From: an uncultured Gemmiger sp.
GTDB taxonomy: Bacteria; Bacillota; Clostridia; Oscillospirales; Ruminococcaceae
NCBI GenBank assembly: GCA_934502625.1
Contig: CAKSUQ010000015.1
Coordinates: 1-54,073, forward strand
Length of the DNA stretch: 54,073 nt
Direction of reading: 5' to 3'
Shown here: piece by piece, positions 14,645-22,915 of the stretch
Numbering within the stretch: position 1 is the stretch's first letter
Layout of the letters: each line of letters starts with the position of its first letter
Notes under the pieces: model-generated
Databases searched by the model: none
What the model was told of the DNA's origin: nothing
What the model saw: only the letters and a program-made list of their open reading frames with translations
Translations under genes and position numbers: made by a program

Positions 14645-15199
14645 TTATTGATACACGATCGCGTTTTTGACTTTATTGCTGGCCTCCGGGCTGGCGAGGA
14701 GACGGGCAAGGGCGAGGGCGAACGGGATGGCCGCGCCCAGCGCCTCGCCGGTGACGACGTTGCCGTCGATCGTCAGCGGCAGGCCGGTGTAGCTTGCCCC
14801 GGCGGCGGTCAGCTCGGCGTCCATGCCGGGGTAGACCGTCGCCTTTTTGCCGTTCAGCACACCGAAGGCCGCCAGCGCGGTCGGAGCCGCGCAGATAGCC
14901 GCGACGATCTTGCCCTGCGCGGCAAAATCGATGCAAACCTTGCGCACCGTGGCGTCGGCTTTCAGGTTGGGCACACCGGGGATGCCGCCGGGCAAAATGC
15001 AGGCGTCAAACGCCGCATAGTCCAGTTCCTCGGCCAAGGCGTCGGCCACAACGCTGACCTGACGTGCGCTCTTGACGATCTTCTCGCCGCCGACCGCCGC
15101 GATCGTCACCTCGACCCCGGCGCGGCGCAAAATATCCACGCAGAGCAGCCCCTCGCACTCCTCCAGACCGGGGGCAAAGAAAATAACAGCTTTCGACAT
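14645..15199 (-). CDS. DJ-1/PfpI family protein (possible glyoxalase III or deglycase)
   Basis: 184 residues, the full DJ-1 length. Nucleophile Cys103 sits in VAAICAAPTALA, aligned with DJ-1 Cys106 in AAICAGPTAL; the partner Glu lies in GLEECEG near the N-terminus, and CILPGGIPG is the usual glycine loop. DJ-1-type proteins detoxify methylglyoxal or repair glycated groups. The gene follows the esterase gene by 15 bases with GAAGGAGG before its ATG, so they form an operon. It faces a methylglyoxal-synthase-like gene, which fits a reactive-carbonyl theme. Confidence 0.9.
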   Translation of the reverse strand: MSKAVIFFAPGLEECEGLLCVDILRRAGVEVTIAAVGGEKIVKSARQVSVVADALAEELDYAAFDACILPGGIPGVPNLKADATVRKVCIDFAAQGKIVAAICAAPTALAAFGVLNGKKATVYPGMDAELTAAGASYTGLPLTIDGNVVTGEALGAAIPFALALARLLASPEASNKVKNAIVYQ

Positions 15200-15214
15200 A
15201 GTATCCTCCTTCGG

Positions 15215-15970
15215 TTATTTCCACCCAAACAAAAACTTAAAACATCTGGGCAGCTGCTTTTGCCAGTCGGCTTCGCAGTGCTTGCCGCCCAGCTGGAAAT
15301 ACGGGTAGGTCACCGCGCCTTTCTCGGTCAGCAGGGCGTTGACCTCCAGCGCCTTGGCCGTGTACTGCGCCATGCCGTGCTTGCTTTTCGCCTCACACTC
15401 GCCCCAGCTCAGGTAGACCCGTGTGTCGGGGGCGAGCTTCGCACGGCGGATGCCCGCCTTGACCTCGGTGAAGCTGAACCGCACCGACGGCGACAGGCAG
15501 GCCGCGCAGCGAAACACATCGTTGTGCGCCGTGACGCCGTACAGGCTCATCAAGCCGCCCATGCTCGACCCACCGATGGCCGTGTGCTCGCGGTCGGGCA
15601 GGGTGGGATATTGCGCGTCGATCAGCGGTTTCAGCTCGTCGACCATCCACTGCAGGTACGCCTTGCCGCGCCCGTGGATGTCGAACTCCTGCCACTGAAA
15701 GTCGTAGGGGCTGTACTCCTCCAGCCGGGCGTTGCCCTCGTGGTTGCACTCCGGCGCAACGATGATAGCCTGCGGGTGGGCGTCCATGTACTCCTTCAGC
15801 CCCCAGCAGGTGCCGAAGGTCGCGGTGGAATCAAAAAACAGGTTGTGCCCGTCGAACATGTAGACGACCGGGTAGCGCTTGCCGGAAGTCTGCCAGTCAT
15901 CCGGCAGGTAGACGAAAGTGTTGCGTTCCAGCCCGAACGGTGTGATGCGGGCGATAAAGGTCTCGACCAT
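15215..15970 (-). CDS. Alpha/beta-hydrolase esterase (esterase D/enterobactin-esterase type)
   Basis: 251 residues from ATG 15970, with GGGGAG 6 bases upstream. Nucleophile Ser136 in GGSSMGG, catalytic His231 in GGKHCEADW, and an acidic residue near 191-193 (WGECEAK) make a plausible triad. The opening ERNTFVYLPDDW and YPVVYMFDGHNLFF is typical of the putative esterase family (PF00756) that includes S-formylglutathione hydrolase-like and siderophore or feruloyl esterases. No signal peptide, so cytoplasmic. First gene of an operon with the DJ-1 gene. The substrate is unknown; a thioester or ester of a reactive carbonyl is one idea. Confidence 0.88.
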   Translation of the reverse strand: MVETFIARITPFGLERNTFVYLPDDWQTSGKRYPVVYMFDGHNLFFDSTATFGTCWGLKEYMDAHPQAIIVAPECNHEGNARLEEYSPYDFQWQEFDIHGRGKAYLQWMVDELKPLIDAQYPTLPDREHTAIGGSSMGGLMSLYGVTAHNDVFRCAACLSPSVRFSFTEVKAGIRRAKLAPDTRVYLSWGECEAKSKHGMAQYTAKALEVNALLTEKGAVTYPYFQLGGKHCEADWQKQLPRCFKFLFGWK

Positions 15971-15998
15971 GCTGCTCTCCCCTTTTCGCTTTTTCCTA

Positions 15999-16027
15999 AT
16001 TGTAGCGCATTCGCCCTGATTTTTCAA
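15999..16027 (-). promoter_or_regulatory. Promoter of the esterase/DJ-1 operon
   Basis: Minus strand TTGAAA (16027-16022), 17-bp spacer, TACAAT (16004-15999). Confidence 0.7.
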
Positions 16028-16045
16028 CGAAAATCGGAAAACGCC

Positions 16046-16074
16046 TTGTAATCCGTTGCGTAAAATGTTAAAAT
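16046..16074 (+). promoter_or_regulatory. Promoter of the PTS IIC gene
   Basis: TTGTAA (16046-16051), 17-bp spacer, TAAAAT (16069-16074). It is divergent from, and 19 bp apart from, the esterase promoter. Confidence 0.6.
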
Positions 16075-16105
16075 CCTTCTAACGCTGAAAAGAGGAGTGT
16101 AAAAA

Positions 16106-17146
16106 ATGGAAAGTATTCGTTCTTTTTTGAAACGCAAGGACGTCATCATCTCGGCGCACCGCTACGGCATCGACGCGATGGGCGCGATGGCGCAGGGGCT
16201 GTTCGCCAGCCTGCTGATCGGCACGATCATCAAGACGCTGGGGCAGCAGACCGGCCTTGAATTTCTCGTCACGGCAGGCGGCTATGCGGCGGCAGTCGCA
16301 GGCCCCGCGATGGCTGCCTCCATCGGCTACGCGCTGCATGCGCCGCAGCTGGTGCTGTTCAGCCTGATCGCCGTCGGCGGCGCAGCCAATGAACTGGGCG
16401 GCGCAGGCGGCCCTCTGGCCGTCTACCTCATCGCCATCGCCGCGGCGGAGATCGGCAAGCTCGTCAGCAAGGAGACAAAGATTGACATTCTCGTCACCCC
16501 CGCCGTCACGATCTTGGTCGGTGTCGGCTTAAGCGCGCTCTGCGCCCCGGCCATCGGCACAGCAGCATCCGCCGTGGGCAGCGTCATCATGTGGGCGACC
16601 GAACTGCAGCCGCTGCTGATGGGCATTCTGGTCTCGGTGCTGGTCGGCATAGCGCTGACGCTGCCCATTTCCAGCGCTGCCATCTGCGCCGCGCTGGGGC
16701 TGACCGGCCTTGCGGGCGGCGCGGCCGTCGCGGGCTGCTGCGCCCAGATGGTCGGCTTCGCGGTCATGAGCTATAAAGAAAACGGCGTCGGCGGCCTTGT
16801 CAGCCAAGGGCTTGGCACGAGCATGCTGCAGATGCCGAACATCCTGCGCAACCCCCGCACCTGGATCCCGCCGACGCTGGCCTCGGCCATCACCGGTCCC
16901 ATCGCGACCTGCCTGTTCCGATTGGAGATGAACGGTCCCGCCGTTTCCAGCGGCATGGGCACCTGCGGTCTGGTTGGCCAGATCGGCGTCTACACCGGCT
17001 GGATCGAAAGCGGCAAGGCCGTCACCGCCTTTGACTGGGCGGGGCTGGTGCTGATCTGCTTCGTCCTGCCCGCTGTGCTCAGTGTCATTTTCTGCGAACT
17101 GCTGCGCAAAAAAGGCTGGATCAAAGAGGGAGATCTGAAGTTGTAA
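16106..17146 (+). CDS. PTS sugar transporter subunit IIC (PF13303-type)
   Basis: 346 residues, almost all hydrophobic with about nine to ten membrane helices. Gly/Ala-rich helices with conserved GGAANELGGAGGPLAVYLIA, the LTLPISSAAICAALGL segment, and MNGPAVSSGMGTCGLVGQ place it in the stand-alone EIIC_2 family. No IIA or IIB gene is nearby, which is usual for this family, so the phosphorylation partner and the substrate cannot be told; it could be a facilitator. AGAGGAG precedes the ATG. Own promoter and terminator. Confidence 0.88.
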   Translation: MESIRSFLKRKDVIISAHRYGIDAMGAMAQGLFASLLIGTIIKTLGQQTGLEFLVTAGGYAAAVAGPAMAASIGYALHAPQLVLFSLIAVGGAANELGGAGGPLAVYLIAIAAAEIGKLVSKETKIDILVTPAVTILVGVGLSALCAPAIGTAASAVGSVIMWATELQPLLMGILVSVLVGIALTLPISSAAICAALGLTGLAGGAAVAGCCAQMVGFAVMSYKENGVGGLVSQGLGTSMLQMPNILRNPRTWIPPTLASAITGPIATCLFRLEMNGPAVSSGMGTCGLVGQIGVYTGWIESGKAVTAFDWAGLVLICFVLPAVLSVIFCELLRKKGWIKEGDLKL

Positions 17147-17157
17147 TCGGCAAAAAG

Positions 17158-17196
17158 AAACAGGGATGCGGAAAGTCTGCATCCCTGTTTTTGTTT
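17158..17196 (+). terminator. Terminator of the PTS IIC gene
   Basis: Hairpin CAGGGATGC / GCATCCCTG (17161-17169, 17179-17187) followed by TTTTTGTTTG. Confidence 0.9.
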
Positions 17197-17214
17197 GTGC
17201 TCGCATCCCCAAAA

Positions 17215-17358
17215 GGCTTCCCCTGCGGGGGAAGCTGTCGCCGAAGGCGACTGATGAGGGGCGGCTTTTCCATAATTGTCCGTGAACGGGTTGCGGCGGA
17301 AAGTTTGCCCCTCATCCGGCCTCGCTTCGCTCAGCCACCTTCCCCCTCAGGGGAAGGC
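17215..17358. repeat. Structured repeat family 1, copy G (opposite orientation)
   Basis: The same element read backwards: GGCTTCCCC at the left, stem GTCGCC-GAA-GGCGAC, GATGAGGGGC, central part, CCCCTCATCCGG and GGGGAAGGC at the right. It lies between convergent genes. Confidence 0.9.
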
Positions 17359-17359
17359 A

Positions 17360-17791
17360 TTACACAAACCCTCTCCACGTTTCCTCGGCCTCACTCTGGA
17401 ACTGGCCTAGCTCATGGCAGAGCTTATACGCGCCGGGGCTGGCCTCCGGGTAGTCACGCTCGGCGCGTTTGCAGTCCAGCACGCCCTGCCCGCTGCCCTC
17501 GGCCAGCATCGTGGCAAGGTTGCGGGTCGATTTATCCATCATTGTCCGGGTGCGGATGCCCATGCTGACGCTCATCCGGGCGGCGGCGCTTTGGCCGTGG
17601 GCTTCGGCGCCGATGGCGTCCAGCGCGGTGTGGGCGGCCTGATTGATGCGGCGGTACTCCCGCTTCTGGCGCATCATCTCGTCCTTCAGCCGCTGGTCAT
17701 GGGTCAAGCCCATCAATTCGTCCAGCGTGTTCTTGCCCATCTCGGTATTCTGCACGATCTCCTGCAGCATTTTTTCATTGTCGGTCTGCAT
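17360..17791 (-). CDS. Uncharacterised all-helical protein
   Basis: 143 residues from ATG 17791, with GGGGGA 7 bases upstream; an in-frame ATG at 17839 lies inside the hairpin and is not preferred. The chain is predicted mostly helical: MLQEIVQNTEMGKNTLDELM, HDQRLKDEMMRQKREYRRIN, then a Met/Arg-rich amphipathic segment (SMGIRTRTMMDKSTRN) and an Asp/Glu C-terminal part. Layout and spacing resemble a four-helix bundle such as the ferritin-like DUF2383 group, but no clear metal-binding Glu-x-x-His pairs are seen. Its ribosome site lies inside a strong stem (17799-17846), so translation may be gated. Function unknown. Confidence 0.7.
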   Translation of the reverse strand: MQTDNEKMLQEIVQNTEMGKNTLDELMGLTHDQRLKDEMMRQKREYRRINQAAHTALDAIGAEAHGQSAAARMSVSMGIRTRTMMDKSTRNLATMLAEGSGQGVLDCKRAERDYPEASPGAYKLCHELGQFQSEAEETWRGFV

Positions 17792-17798
17792 ACAAAAT

Positions 17799-17846
17799 CC
17801 CCCTTGTGTACATTTGGCGTTCATTGCCAGTATGTACACAAGGGGG
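17799..17846 (-). promoter_or_regulatory. 15-bp perfect hairpin holding the ribosome site of the downstream gene
   Basis: Arms 17799-17813 and 17832-17846 are perfectly complementary (CCCCCTTGTGTACAT / ATGTACACAAGGGGG), with an inner TGGC/GCCA stem and an 18-base middle. On the minus strand the 3' arm contains the GGGGG ribosome site, 7 bases before the ATG at 17791. It starts 15 bases after the stop codon of the upstream gene. It could be a translational switch, an RNase-processing site or an attenuator; the lack of a U-run argues against a simple terminator. Confidence 0.7.
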
Positions 17847-17860
17847 TCGTTTTATTCGGG

Positions 17861-18646
17861 TTACAGGCGCTGCTGTGCCAGTGAGAGCATCAAATCCCAC
17901 GAGGCAGTCTCGCCCCACTCGGACGAGGCGACGGCCACCGTGAAGCTGCCGCGGCGGGACAGCGAAATGTTAAACTCCCGGCGGGAATTTTCCATCGCCT
18001 CGCGCACGAGCTTTTTCATCTGAGCGGCGGGCGTGCCGACCGAGATGACGACGAAGAGGCCGTCATTCAGGCGCGCCAGCACAGCCTTGTCGTGGTCGGG
18101 GCCGACGGCCAGCTGCAGAATACCGGCGGCCATGTTCAGGCAGCAGTCGGCAGCCGAAGCACTCTCATGCTCGCGCAGCTGCCAATACTCGTTCACGCGC
18201 ACCATGACTGCACCGACGGGCTGGCCGTTCATGGCCGCATGTTCGGCGATGGGGCGGAATCCCTCGTTCAGGTACACCGCGTTGTACGCGCCGGTCACGT
18301 TGTCGTGGCGCAGATCCTCCTGCATCTGGTGCAGGGTGCGGGCAAAGGCGTCACCCTCGCTCTGCAGTCCACGGGGCACGGGGATCTGCAGCAGCAGCAC
18401 GCAGGGGCGGCTTTCGACCGTGATGCCCTGTGCCAGCACCGTTTCCAGCCCGGTCGTTCCCTGCACGACCTGCATACCGCGACCTGTGTCATCCAGCACG
18501 GGGATAGTGGCCACCTTGTTCAACGGCTGCAGGGTGGCGGGGTCAAGCAGCCCCTGAAAGGGGTCTGCGACGGTGACACTGTCAAAAATCTGCTGCAGCG
18601 CGGTCATTTCGGCCTGCAGCTCGGCGCGGGTGTAATCCTTTTTCAT
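17861..18646 (-). CDS. Degenerate GGDEF-domain protein
   Basis: 261 residues from ATG 18646, with AGAAGGA 7 bases upstream. The N-terminal ~115 residues resemble a PAS-type sensing part (TIPVLDDTGRGMQVV). Residues about 120-255 follow the GGDEF order: DNVTGAYNAVYLNE (the usual D.LTGL.NR), PVGAVMVRVNEYW (strand with the metal Asp replaced), and ARLNDGLFVVISV in place of R.GGDEF..L. Both metal and signature residues are lost, so no diguanylate cyclase activity is expected; it may bind nucleotide or act as a sensor. Soluble. Likely transcribed with the helical-protein gene downstream. Confidence 0.75.
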   Translation of the reverse strand: MKKDYTRAELQAEMTALQQIFDSVTVADPFQGLLDPATLQPLNKVATIPVLDDTGRGMQVVQGTTGLETVLAQGITVESRPCVLLLQIPVPRGLQSEGDAFARTLHQMQEDLRHDNVTGAYNAVYLNEGFRPIAEHAAMNGQPVGAVMVRVNEYWQLREHESASAADCCLNMAAGILQLAVGPDHDKAVLARLNDGLFVVISVGTPAAQMKKLVREAMENSRREFNISLSRRGSFTVAVASSEWGETASWDLMLSLAQQRL

Positions 18647-18795
18647 GTTTATTCCTTCTGCCTGTCTCCCGGCAAATCGTTCTTCGCATTCTCCTAACAT
18701 ATCTTTTAGTTTACCATACTTACGGCGTTTTTCCTAGCCGTACATTGCACAAAGATTTTTAGGGAAATGCAAAAATACCGTGCGAACCAGACAAA

Positions 18796-20328
18796 TTACT
18801 TCTTCCCAGTCTTCTCGGCAAAGCGGAAATACCGCACGGCCATCGTGCGCATCTCTTTGGCGAGGGTGGGGGTCAGCTTTTTGGCGTCGGCGCGCCACTG
18901 CCAGTTGCCCTGCGCCATGCCGGGGGTGTTCATCCGGCTGGCGGCGGGCTCCTCCAGCCAGTCGGCCAGCGGGATGATCGCCAACGCCGCCGGGCTGGCC
19001 TGCACGCCGCGCAGCAGGCCGCGCACCGTACCCTCCTGCTTCGTCAGGGCGAAATACTCCTGCGCCTGCTTGCGCTGGGCGTCGGTCAGCTCCTCGGTAA
19101 ACCAGCCGGCCAGCGTATTGTTGTCGTGGGTGCCGGGGTAGGCCACGCTGTTGCGCGGGTAGTTGTGGGGCAGGTCGACGCTGTCCTCGCCGGTGATGGC
19201 GAACTGCAGCACCTTCATGCCGGGGAAGCCGCTCTCGGCCAGCAGCTGCCGGACGGAGTCGAACATTTCACCCAGATCCTCGGCCACGATGGGCAGGCTG
19301 CCCAAGGCGTTATGCAGCGCGCGGAACAGCTCCATGCGGGGGCCCTGCTCCCAGCGGCCGTTGCGGGCGGTCGTCTCGCCCGCCGGAATCGCCCAATAGG
19401 TGTCGAACCCACGGAAGTGGTCGATGCGCAGGATGTCGTAGATGGACAGCGCATGGCGGATGCGGCGCACCCACCACGCGTAATCGGTGCTGCGATGGTA
19501 GTTCCAGTCATAAAGGGGGTTGCCCCACAGCTGGCCGTCGGCGGCAAAGTAGTCCGGCGGGCAGCCTGCGACGCGGCGGGGCTTGCCCTCGGCGTCGGTC
19601 TCGAACAGTTCGCGCCCCGCCCACGCATCGGCGGAATCTGCGGCGACGTAGATGGGAATATCGCCCATGATGGCGATACCCTGCGCCTTGGCGTAGGCGT
19701 GCAGTGTGCGCCACTGGCGGTCGAACTCATACTGGACAAACGCCCAGAACTCGATCTCCTCGGCGTGGTCGGCGCGGAACTGTGCCAGCGCCTCCCCCTC
19801 GCGGACGCGCAGGGCGCGCGGCCACTGCTGCCAGTCCACCATGCCGTTTTCCTCTTTGATGGCCATGTACAGGCAGTAGTCGGGCAGCCAATCGCTGCTC
19901 AAAAACTGGAAGCGATACCAGTCGTCGGGGTAGGGCGTGTCATAGCCGGGCACGGGGCGTTGCTTGAGGAAGTTGTGATACGCCTTGCGCAGGACGGTGA
20001 AGCGCTTCTCGTACAAGGTGCCGTAGTCGACCCTTGCGGCGTCGCCGCCCCAGTTGATGTTGGCGTAGTCCTTCTTCGTCAGCAGGCCGTCGGCGGCCAG
20101 CAGGTCAAGGTCGATGAAATAGGGGTTGCCCGCAAAAGCCGAGCAGCTCTGGTACGGGCTGTCGGCGTAGCCGGTGGGGCCGACGGGCAAGATCTGCCAG
20201 ATGGTCTGCCCAGCCTTGACAAGGAAATCGACAAAATCGTGGGCAGGCTTGCCCAAGCTGCCGATGCCATGCCCGCCGGGCAGACTGGAGATCGGCATCA
20301 AAATTCCGCTGCAACGTTTAAATTCCAT
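18796..20328 (-). CDS. malQ: 4-alpha-glucanotransferase (amylomaltase)
   Basis: 510 residues, a normal GH77 length. RCSGILMPISSLPGGHGIGSLG at the start (short form of the family opening), DSPYQSCSAFAGNPYFIDL, the catalytic nucleophile Asp in LRIDHFRGFDTYW, the acid/base Glu in VAEDLG, and YPGTHDNNTLAGW all match. The enzyme disproportionates maltooligosaccharides and glycogen-derived glucans in the cytoplasm. GAGG lies before the ATG; the lipoprotein gene ends 48 bases upstream, so they may be co-transcribed. No glycogen phosphorylase gene lies nearby. Confidence 0.96.
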   Translation of the reverse strand: MEFKRCSGILMPISSLPGGHGIGSLGKPAHDFVDFLVKAGQTIWQILPVGPTGYADSPYQSCSAFAGNPYFIDLDLLAADGLLTKKDYANINWGGDAARVDYGTLYEKRFTVLRKAYHNFLKQRPVPGYDTPYPDDWYRFQFLSSDWLPDYCLYMAIKEENGMVDWQQWPRALRVREGEALAQFRADHAEEIEFWAFVQYEFDRQWRTLHAYAKAQGIAIMGDIPIYVAADSADAWAGRELFETDAEGKPRRVAGCPPDYFAADGQLWGNPLYDWNYHRSTDYAWWVRRIRHALSIYDILRIDHFRGFDTYWAIPAGETTARNGRWEQGPRMELFRALHNALGSLPIVAEDLGEMFDSVRQLLAESGFPGMKVLQFAITGEDSVDLPHNYPRNSVAYPGTHDNNTLAGWFTEELTDAQRKQAQEYFALTKQEGTVRGLLRGVQASPAALAIIPLADWLEEPAASRMNTPGMAQGNWQWRADAKKLTPTLAKEMRTMAVRYFRFAEKTGKK

Positions 20329-20353
20329 GATGTTCCTCTTTTCTCTATGTAAA

Positions 20354-20375
20354 GGCTTCCCCCTTTGGGGAAGGC
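20354..20375. repeat. Collapsed family 1 hairpin, copy H
   Basis: GGCTTCCCC-CTTT-GGGGAAGGC (approximate loop), followed by TTT on the plus strand. It lies in the 48-base gap between the lipoprotein stop and malQ start, so it could reduce read-through into malQ. Confidence 0.7.
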
Positions 20376-20376
20376 T

Positions 20377-21624
20377 TTATTCCCCTGCCCCCAGCGCTTG
20401 CAGCGCGGCGGCGGTGAAGGCGGTGCGCTCGGCCTTGGTGTGCTTCTCGCCGGCCTGCACACTCTGCTCATTCACGGTCAGGGCGTCGGTCGTGGCTGCA
20501 TCCAGCGCCGTTCCGGGCAGGATGCCGACGCTGGCCTGCTGCACCTGCATTGCGCCCAGCGTTGTCGCGTCGGACGCCGTGTTCCACGGCGTGATGACCC
20601 CCAGCGCCTCGGTCAGGGCATCCTCGCCCGCGCCGTTCGTGTACAGCCAGAGCGCCGCGCTCTTCGCGGCTTTCAGGCCGTCGGCGGTCGTGTCGGCATT
20701 GATGCTGACGCAGCCGACGTCTGCCAGCACGGGGTAGTTCAACAGCCCTTCGACATTGTACTCCTCGGTCGTCAAGTCGCTGTCGTCAAAATTGCACTTG
20801 AATGGCACCAGCACCATGCTCTGGCAGGCGTCGCTGCCGTACTCGGCCAGAATATCGGTCAGCTTAGCGCGGCAGAACACCGCGTTCGCGGCGCTGTCGG
20901 TCAGGTTGTCCCCCTCCAGCGTCACGGCACTGTAGACACCGTTCAGCGGGCCGGTCAGCGCGTCGGCGGTGTAGGTGCCGTCGGCGGCCAGCAGGGCGGC
21001 GCTGTAGCCTGACGCGCGATCCATCGGCGCAGCAAAGACGCCGGTGGCCGTCACGGCATCGGGGCGGGATTCGGGCAGGGTGTAATCCTTGCCGGAGAGC
21101 GTGACCGTCGCGGCTTTCGGCTCAGCCAGCCAGTCGGCCAGCGTCTCGACAAAGTCGCTCCACTCATCCCAATCGGCGGTTTGCAGCGCGGCGGTGCCGT
21201 CCTCGCCCAGCAGGGCGTTCAGTACGCTGCCGTTTGCCCAATAGCCGTACAGGCTGCGCCCCAGCGGCAGGGCGGTGGCGTTGTCGGTGATGTCCGCGCG
21301 GGCGGCTGCCGCCGCCAGCAGAGCGTCGCTTGTCACATCCAGCAGGCTGCCGGTCACAGTGTGGTCGCACAGCAGCAGGTCGGCGGTGGCCGTGTCGTCG
21401 GTCAGCGTCAGGGTCACACCCTGCGCCGCCGCGTAGGCCTGCGCTGCCGGGGCAAGTGACGCCGAGGCATAGACCCGCAGTTCCTGCGGTGCCGGGGTGG
21501 GTGCCGTCTCAATCGTAGCGGTATTTTCGGCGGGCAGCACCGCCGCTGTCACATCGGACAGCGAGCACCCCGCCAGCAGCAGCGCGGGCAGTGCCAGCGC
21601 CGCCGCAGCTTTCTTACTTTGCAT
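20377..21624 (-). CDS. Lipoprotein, solute-binding-like
   Basis: 415 residues from ATG 21624, with GAGGG 10 bases upstream. Signal peptide with lipobox LLLAGC (Cys20), then an acidic Thr/Ala-rich linker. The rest has the feel of an ABC-type substrate-binding protein: ELRVYASASLAPAAQAYAAA at the start of the mature part, YGYWANGSVLNALL in the middle, TSDAT and LAALG-type helices at the end. There is no permease or ATPase gene next to it. Very low Lys, rich in Ala/Asp/Thr. Membrane-anchored on the outer face. Substrate unknown; if co-transcribed with malQ, an oligosaccharide is a guess only. Confidence 0.72.
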   Translation of the reverse strand: MQSKKAAAALALPALLLAGCSLSDVTAAVLPAENTATIETAPTPAPQELRVYASASLAPAAQAYAAAQGVTLTLTDDTATADLLLCDHTVTGSLLDVTSDALLAAAAARADITDNATALPLGRSLYGYWANGSVLNALLGEDGTAALQTADWDEWSDFVETLADWLAEPKAATVTLSGKDYTLPESRPDAVTATGVFAAPMDRASGYSAALLAADGTYTADALTGPLNGVYSAVTLEGDNLTDSAANAVFCRAKLTDILAEYGSDACQSMVLVPFKCNFDDSDLTTEEYNVEGLLNYPVLADVGCVSINADTTADGLKAAKSAALWLYTNGAGEDALTEALGVITPWNTASDATTLGAMQVQQASVGILPGTALDAATTDALTVNEQSVQAGEKHTKAERTAFTAAALQALGAGE

Positions 21625-21673
21625 GGAGCATTTTTCCCTCATTAAACAGTTGTAAAAATTCAGTCTATCCTTT

Positions 21674-21702
21674 ATTATATAGGATAAAGCAGGTTTTTTC
21701 CA
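21674..21702 (-). promoter_or_regulatory. Promoter of the lipoprotein gene
   Basis: Minus strand TGGAAA (21702-21697), 17-bp spacer, TATAAT (21679-21674). Confidence 0.6.
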
Positions 21703-21713
21703 CACTTGATTTA

Positions 21714-21722
21714 TGTTATAAT
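21714..21722 (+). promoter_or_regulatory. Extended -10 promoter of the AlaX-type gene
   Basis: TGTTATAAT on the plus strand, 38 bases before the GTG start. The -35 region is only a T-run. Divergent from the lipoprotein promoter. Confidence 0.55.
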
Positions 21723-21760
21723 AGAAAAAATCGTAAAAATTTGAGAGGACGGTTCCCACC

Positions 21761-22915
21761 GTGACGCAAAAATTATACGAAGCAGATTCCTATGTGCAAA
21801 AATTCACCGCCCACGTCCTGCACTGCACTCCGGCGAAGGACGGGTACGCCGTCGTGCTTGACCGCACAGCCTTCTTTCCGGAGGGCGGCGGCCAGCCCTA
21901 CGACACGGGCAGCTTGGGCGGTGCGCGGGTGGTGGCCGTGCACACCGACGGCGTGACGATCACCCACACGACCGACGCACCGCTGGCCGAGGGCAGCGAG
22001 GTGACCGGCTGCATCGACTGGCCTGCGCGGCTGGACGCGATGCAGCAGCACACCGGCGAGCATATCCTCAGCGGCACGCTGCACCGGCTGTTCGGCGCGG
22101 AAAATGTGGGCTTCCACATCGGCAGCCCTTATGTGCGGATGGACACGAGCATCCCGCTGACCGCTGCACAGCTGGCACAGGCCGAGGCCGAGGCGAACGC
22201 CGCCGTCCGCGCCGACACCCCCGTGCACTGCTGGGTGCCCGACGCCGCCACACTGGCCGCGACCGAGTACCGCAGCAAAAAGGCGTTGGAGGGCGACGTG
22301 CGGCTTGTCGAGGCGGGCGGCGATTGCTGTGCCTGCTGCGGCACCCATCTGGCGCACACCGGCGAGGTCGGGATGATCAAGATCATCTCCTACGCCCACT
22401 ACAAGACCGGAATGCGGCTGGCCGTCGCCTGCGGGCAGCGCGCCTATAACGCCGTCGCGGCGGGCTGGGCGGACGCCGAGACTGCCGGGCGGCTGCTGAG
22501 CTCCCCCATCGGCGCGCTGACGCCCGCTGTGGAGCGGCTGCAGGGCGGGGAGACCGCGCTGAAAGCCCGGCTGGCCGCGCTACAAAACACGCTGGCCGAT
22601 GCCTACGCTGCCGCAGCCGCGCCCGGTGCGCCCGCTGTATTGTGGGTGGACGGTGCGGACGGCGACGGCCTGCGCCGCGTGGCTGTGGCCATCACCGCCA
22701 AGACCGGCGCGGCCTGCTGCACCCTAGCACCCGGCGGGCAGGGGTTGGCCTACGCGCTGGCCGCCGCCCCCGGCGGCGACGTCCGCGAAACCTGCAAAGC
22801 GCTGAACGCGGCTTTCCAAGGCCGCGGCGGCGGCAAACCCGCTTTCTGCCAAGGGAGCTTAGCGGCAGGAACTTTTGAAGAAGTGAAAGCGGTTTTGTTA
22901 AAAGCCTTCCCCTGA
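21761..22915 (+). CDS. AlaX-type alanyl-tRNA editing protein (with DHHA1 domain)
   Basis: 384 residues from GTG 21761; GAGAGG lies 13 bases upstream, rather far. An AlaRS-like beta-barrel (RTAFFPEGGGQPYDTGSLGG) is followed by the editing site with zinc ligands HTGEH (97-101) and CCGTH (192-196), then a linker and a DHHA1 domain (ALKARLAALQNTLADAY coiled coil, then FQGRGGGKPAFCQGS). Such AlaX-L proteins hydrolyse Ser-tRNA(Ala) or Gly-tRNA(Ala) in trans. The last residues and stop codon are supplied by a repeat hairpin (22904-22926). trmB follows, so this is a tRNA quality/modification neighbourhood. Confidence 0.9.
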   Translation: MTQKLYEADSYVQKFTAHVLHCTPAKDGYAVVLDRTAFFPEGGGQPYDTGSLGGARVVAVHTDGVTITHTTDAPLAEGSEVTGCIDWPARLDAMQQHTGEHILSGTLHRLFGAENVGFHIGSPYVRMDTSIPLTAAQLAQAEAEANAAVRADTPVHCWVPDAATLAATEYRSKKALEGDVRLVEAGGDCCACCGTHLAHTGEVGMIKIISYAHYKTGMRLAVACGQRAYNAVAAGWADAETAGRLLSSPIGALTPAVERLQGGETALKARLAALQNTLADAYAAAAAPGAPAVLWVDGADGDGLRRVAVAITAKTGAACCTLAPGGQGLAYALAAAPGGDVRETCKALNAAFQGRGGGKPAFCQGSLAAGTFEEVKAVLLKAFP

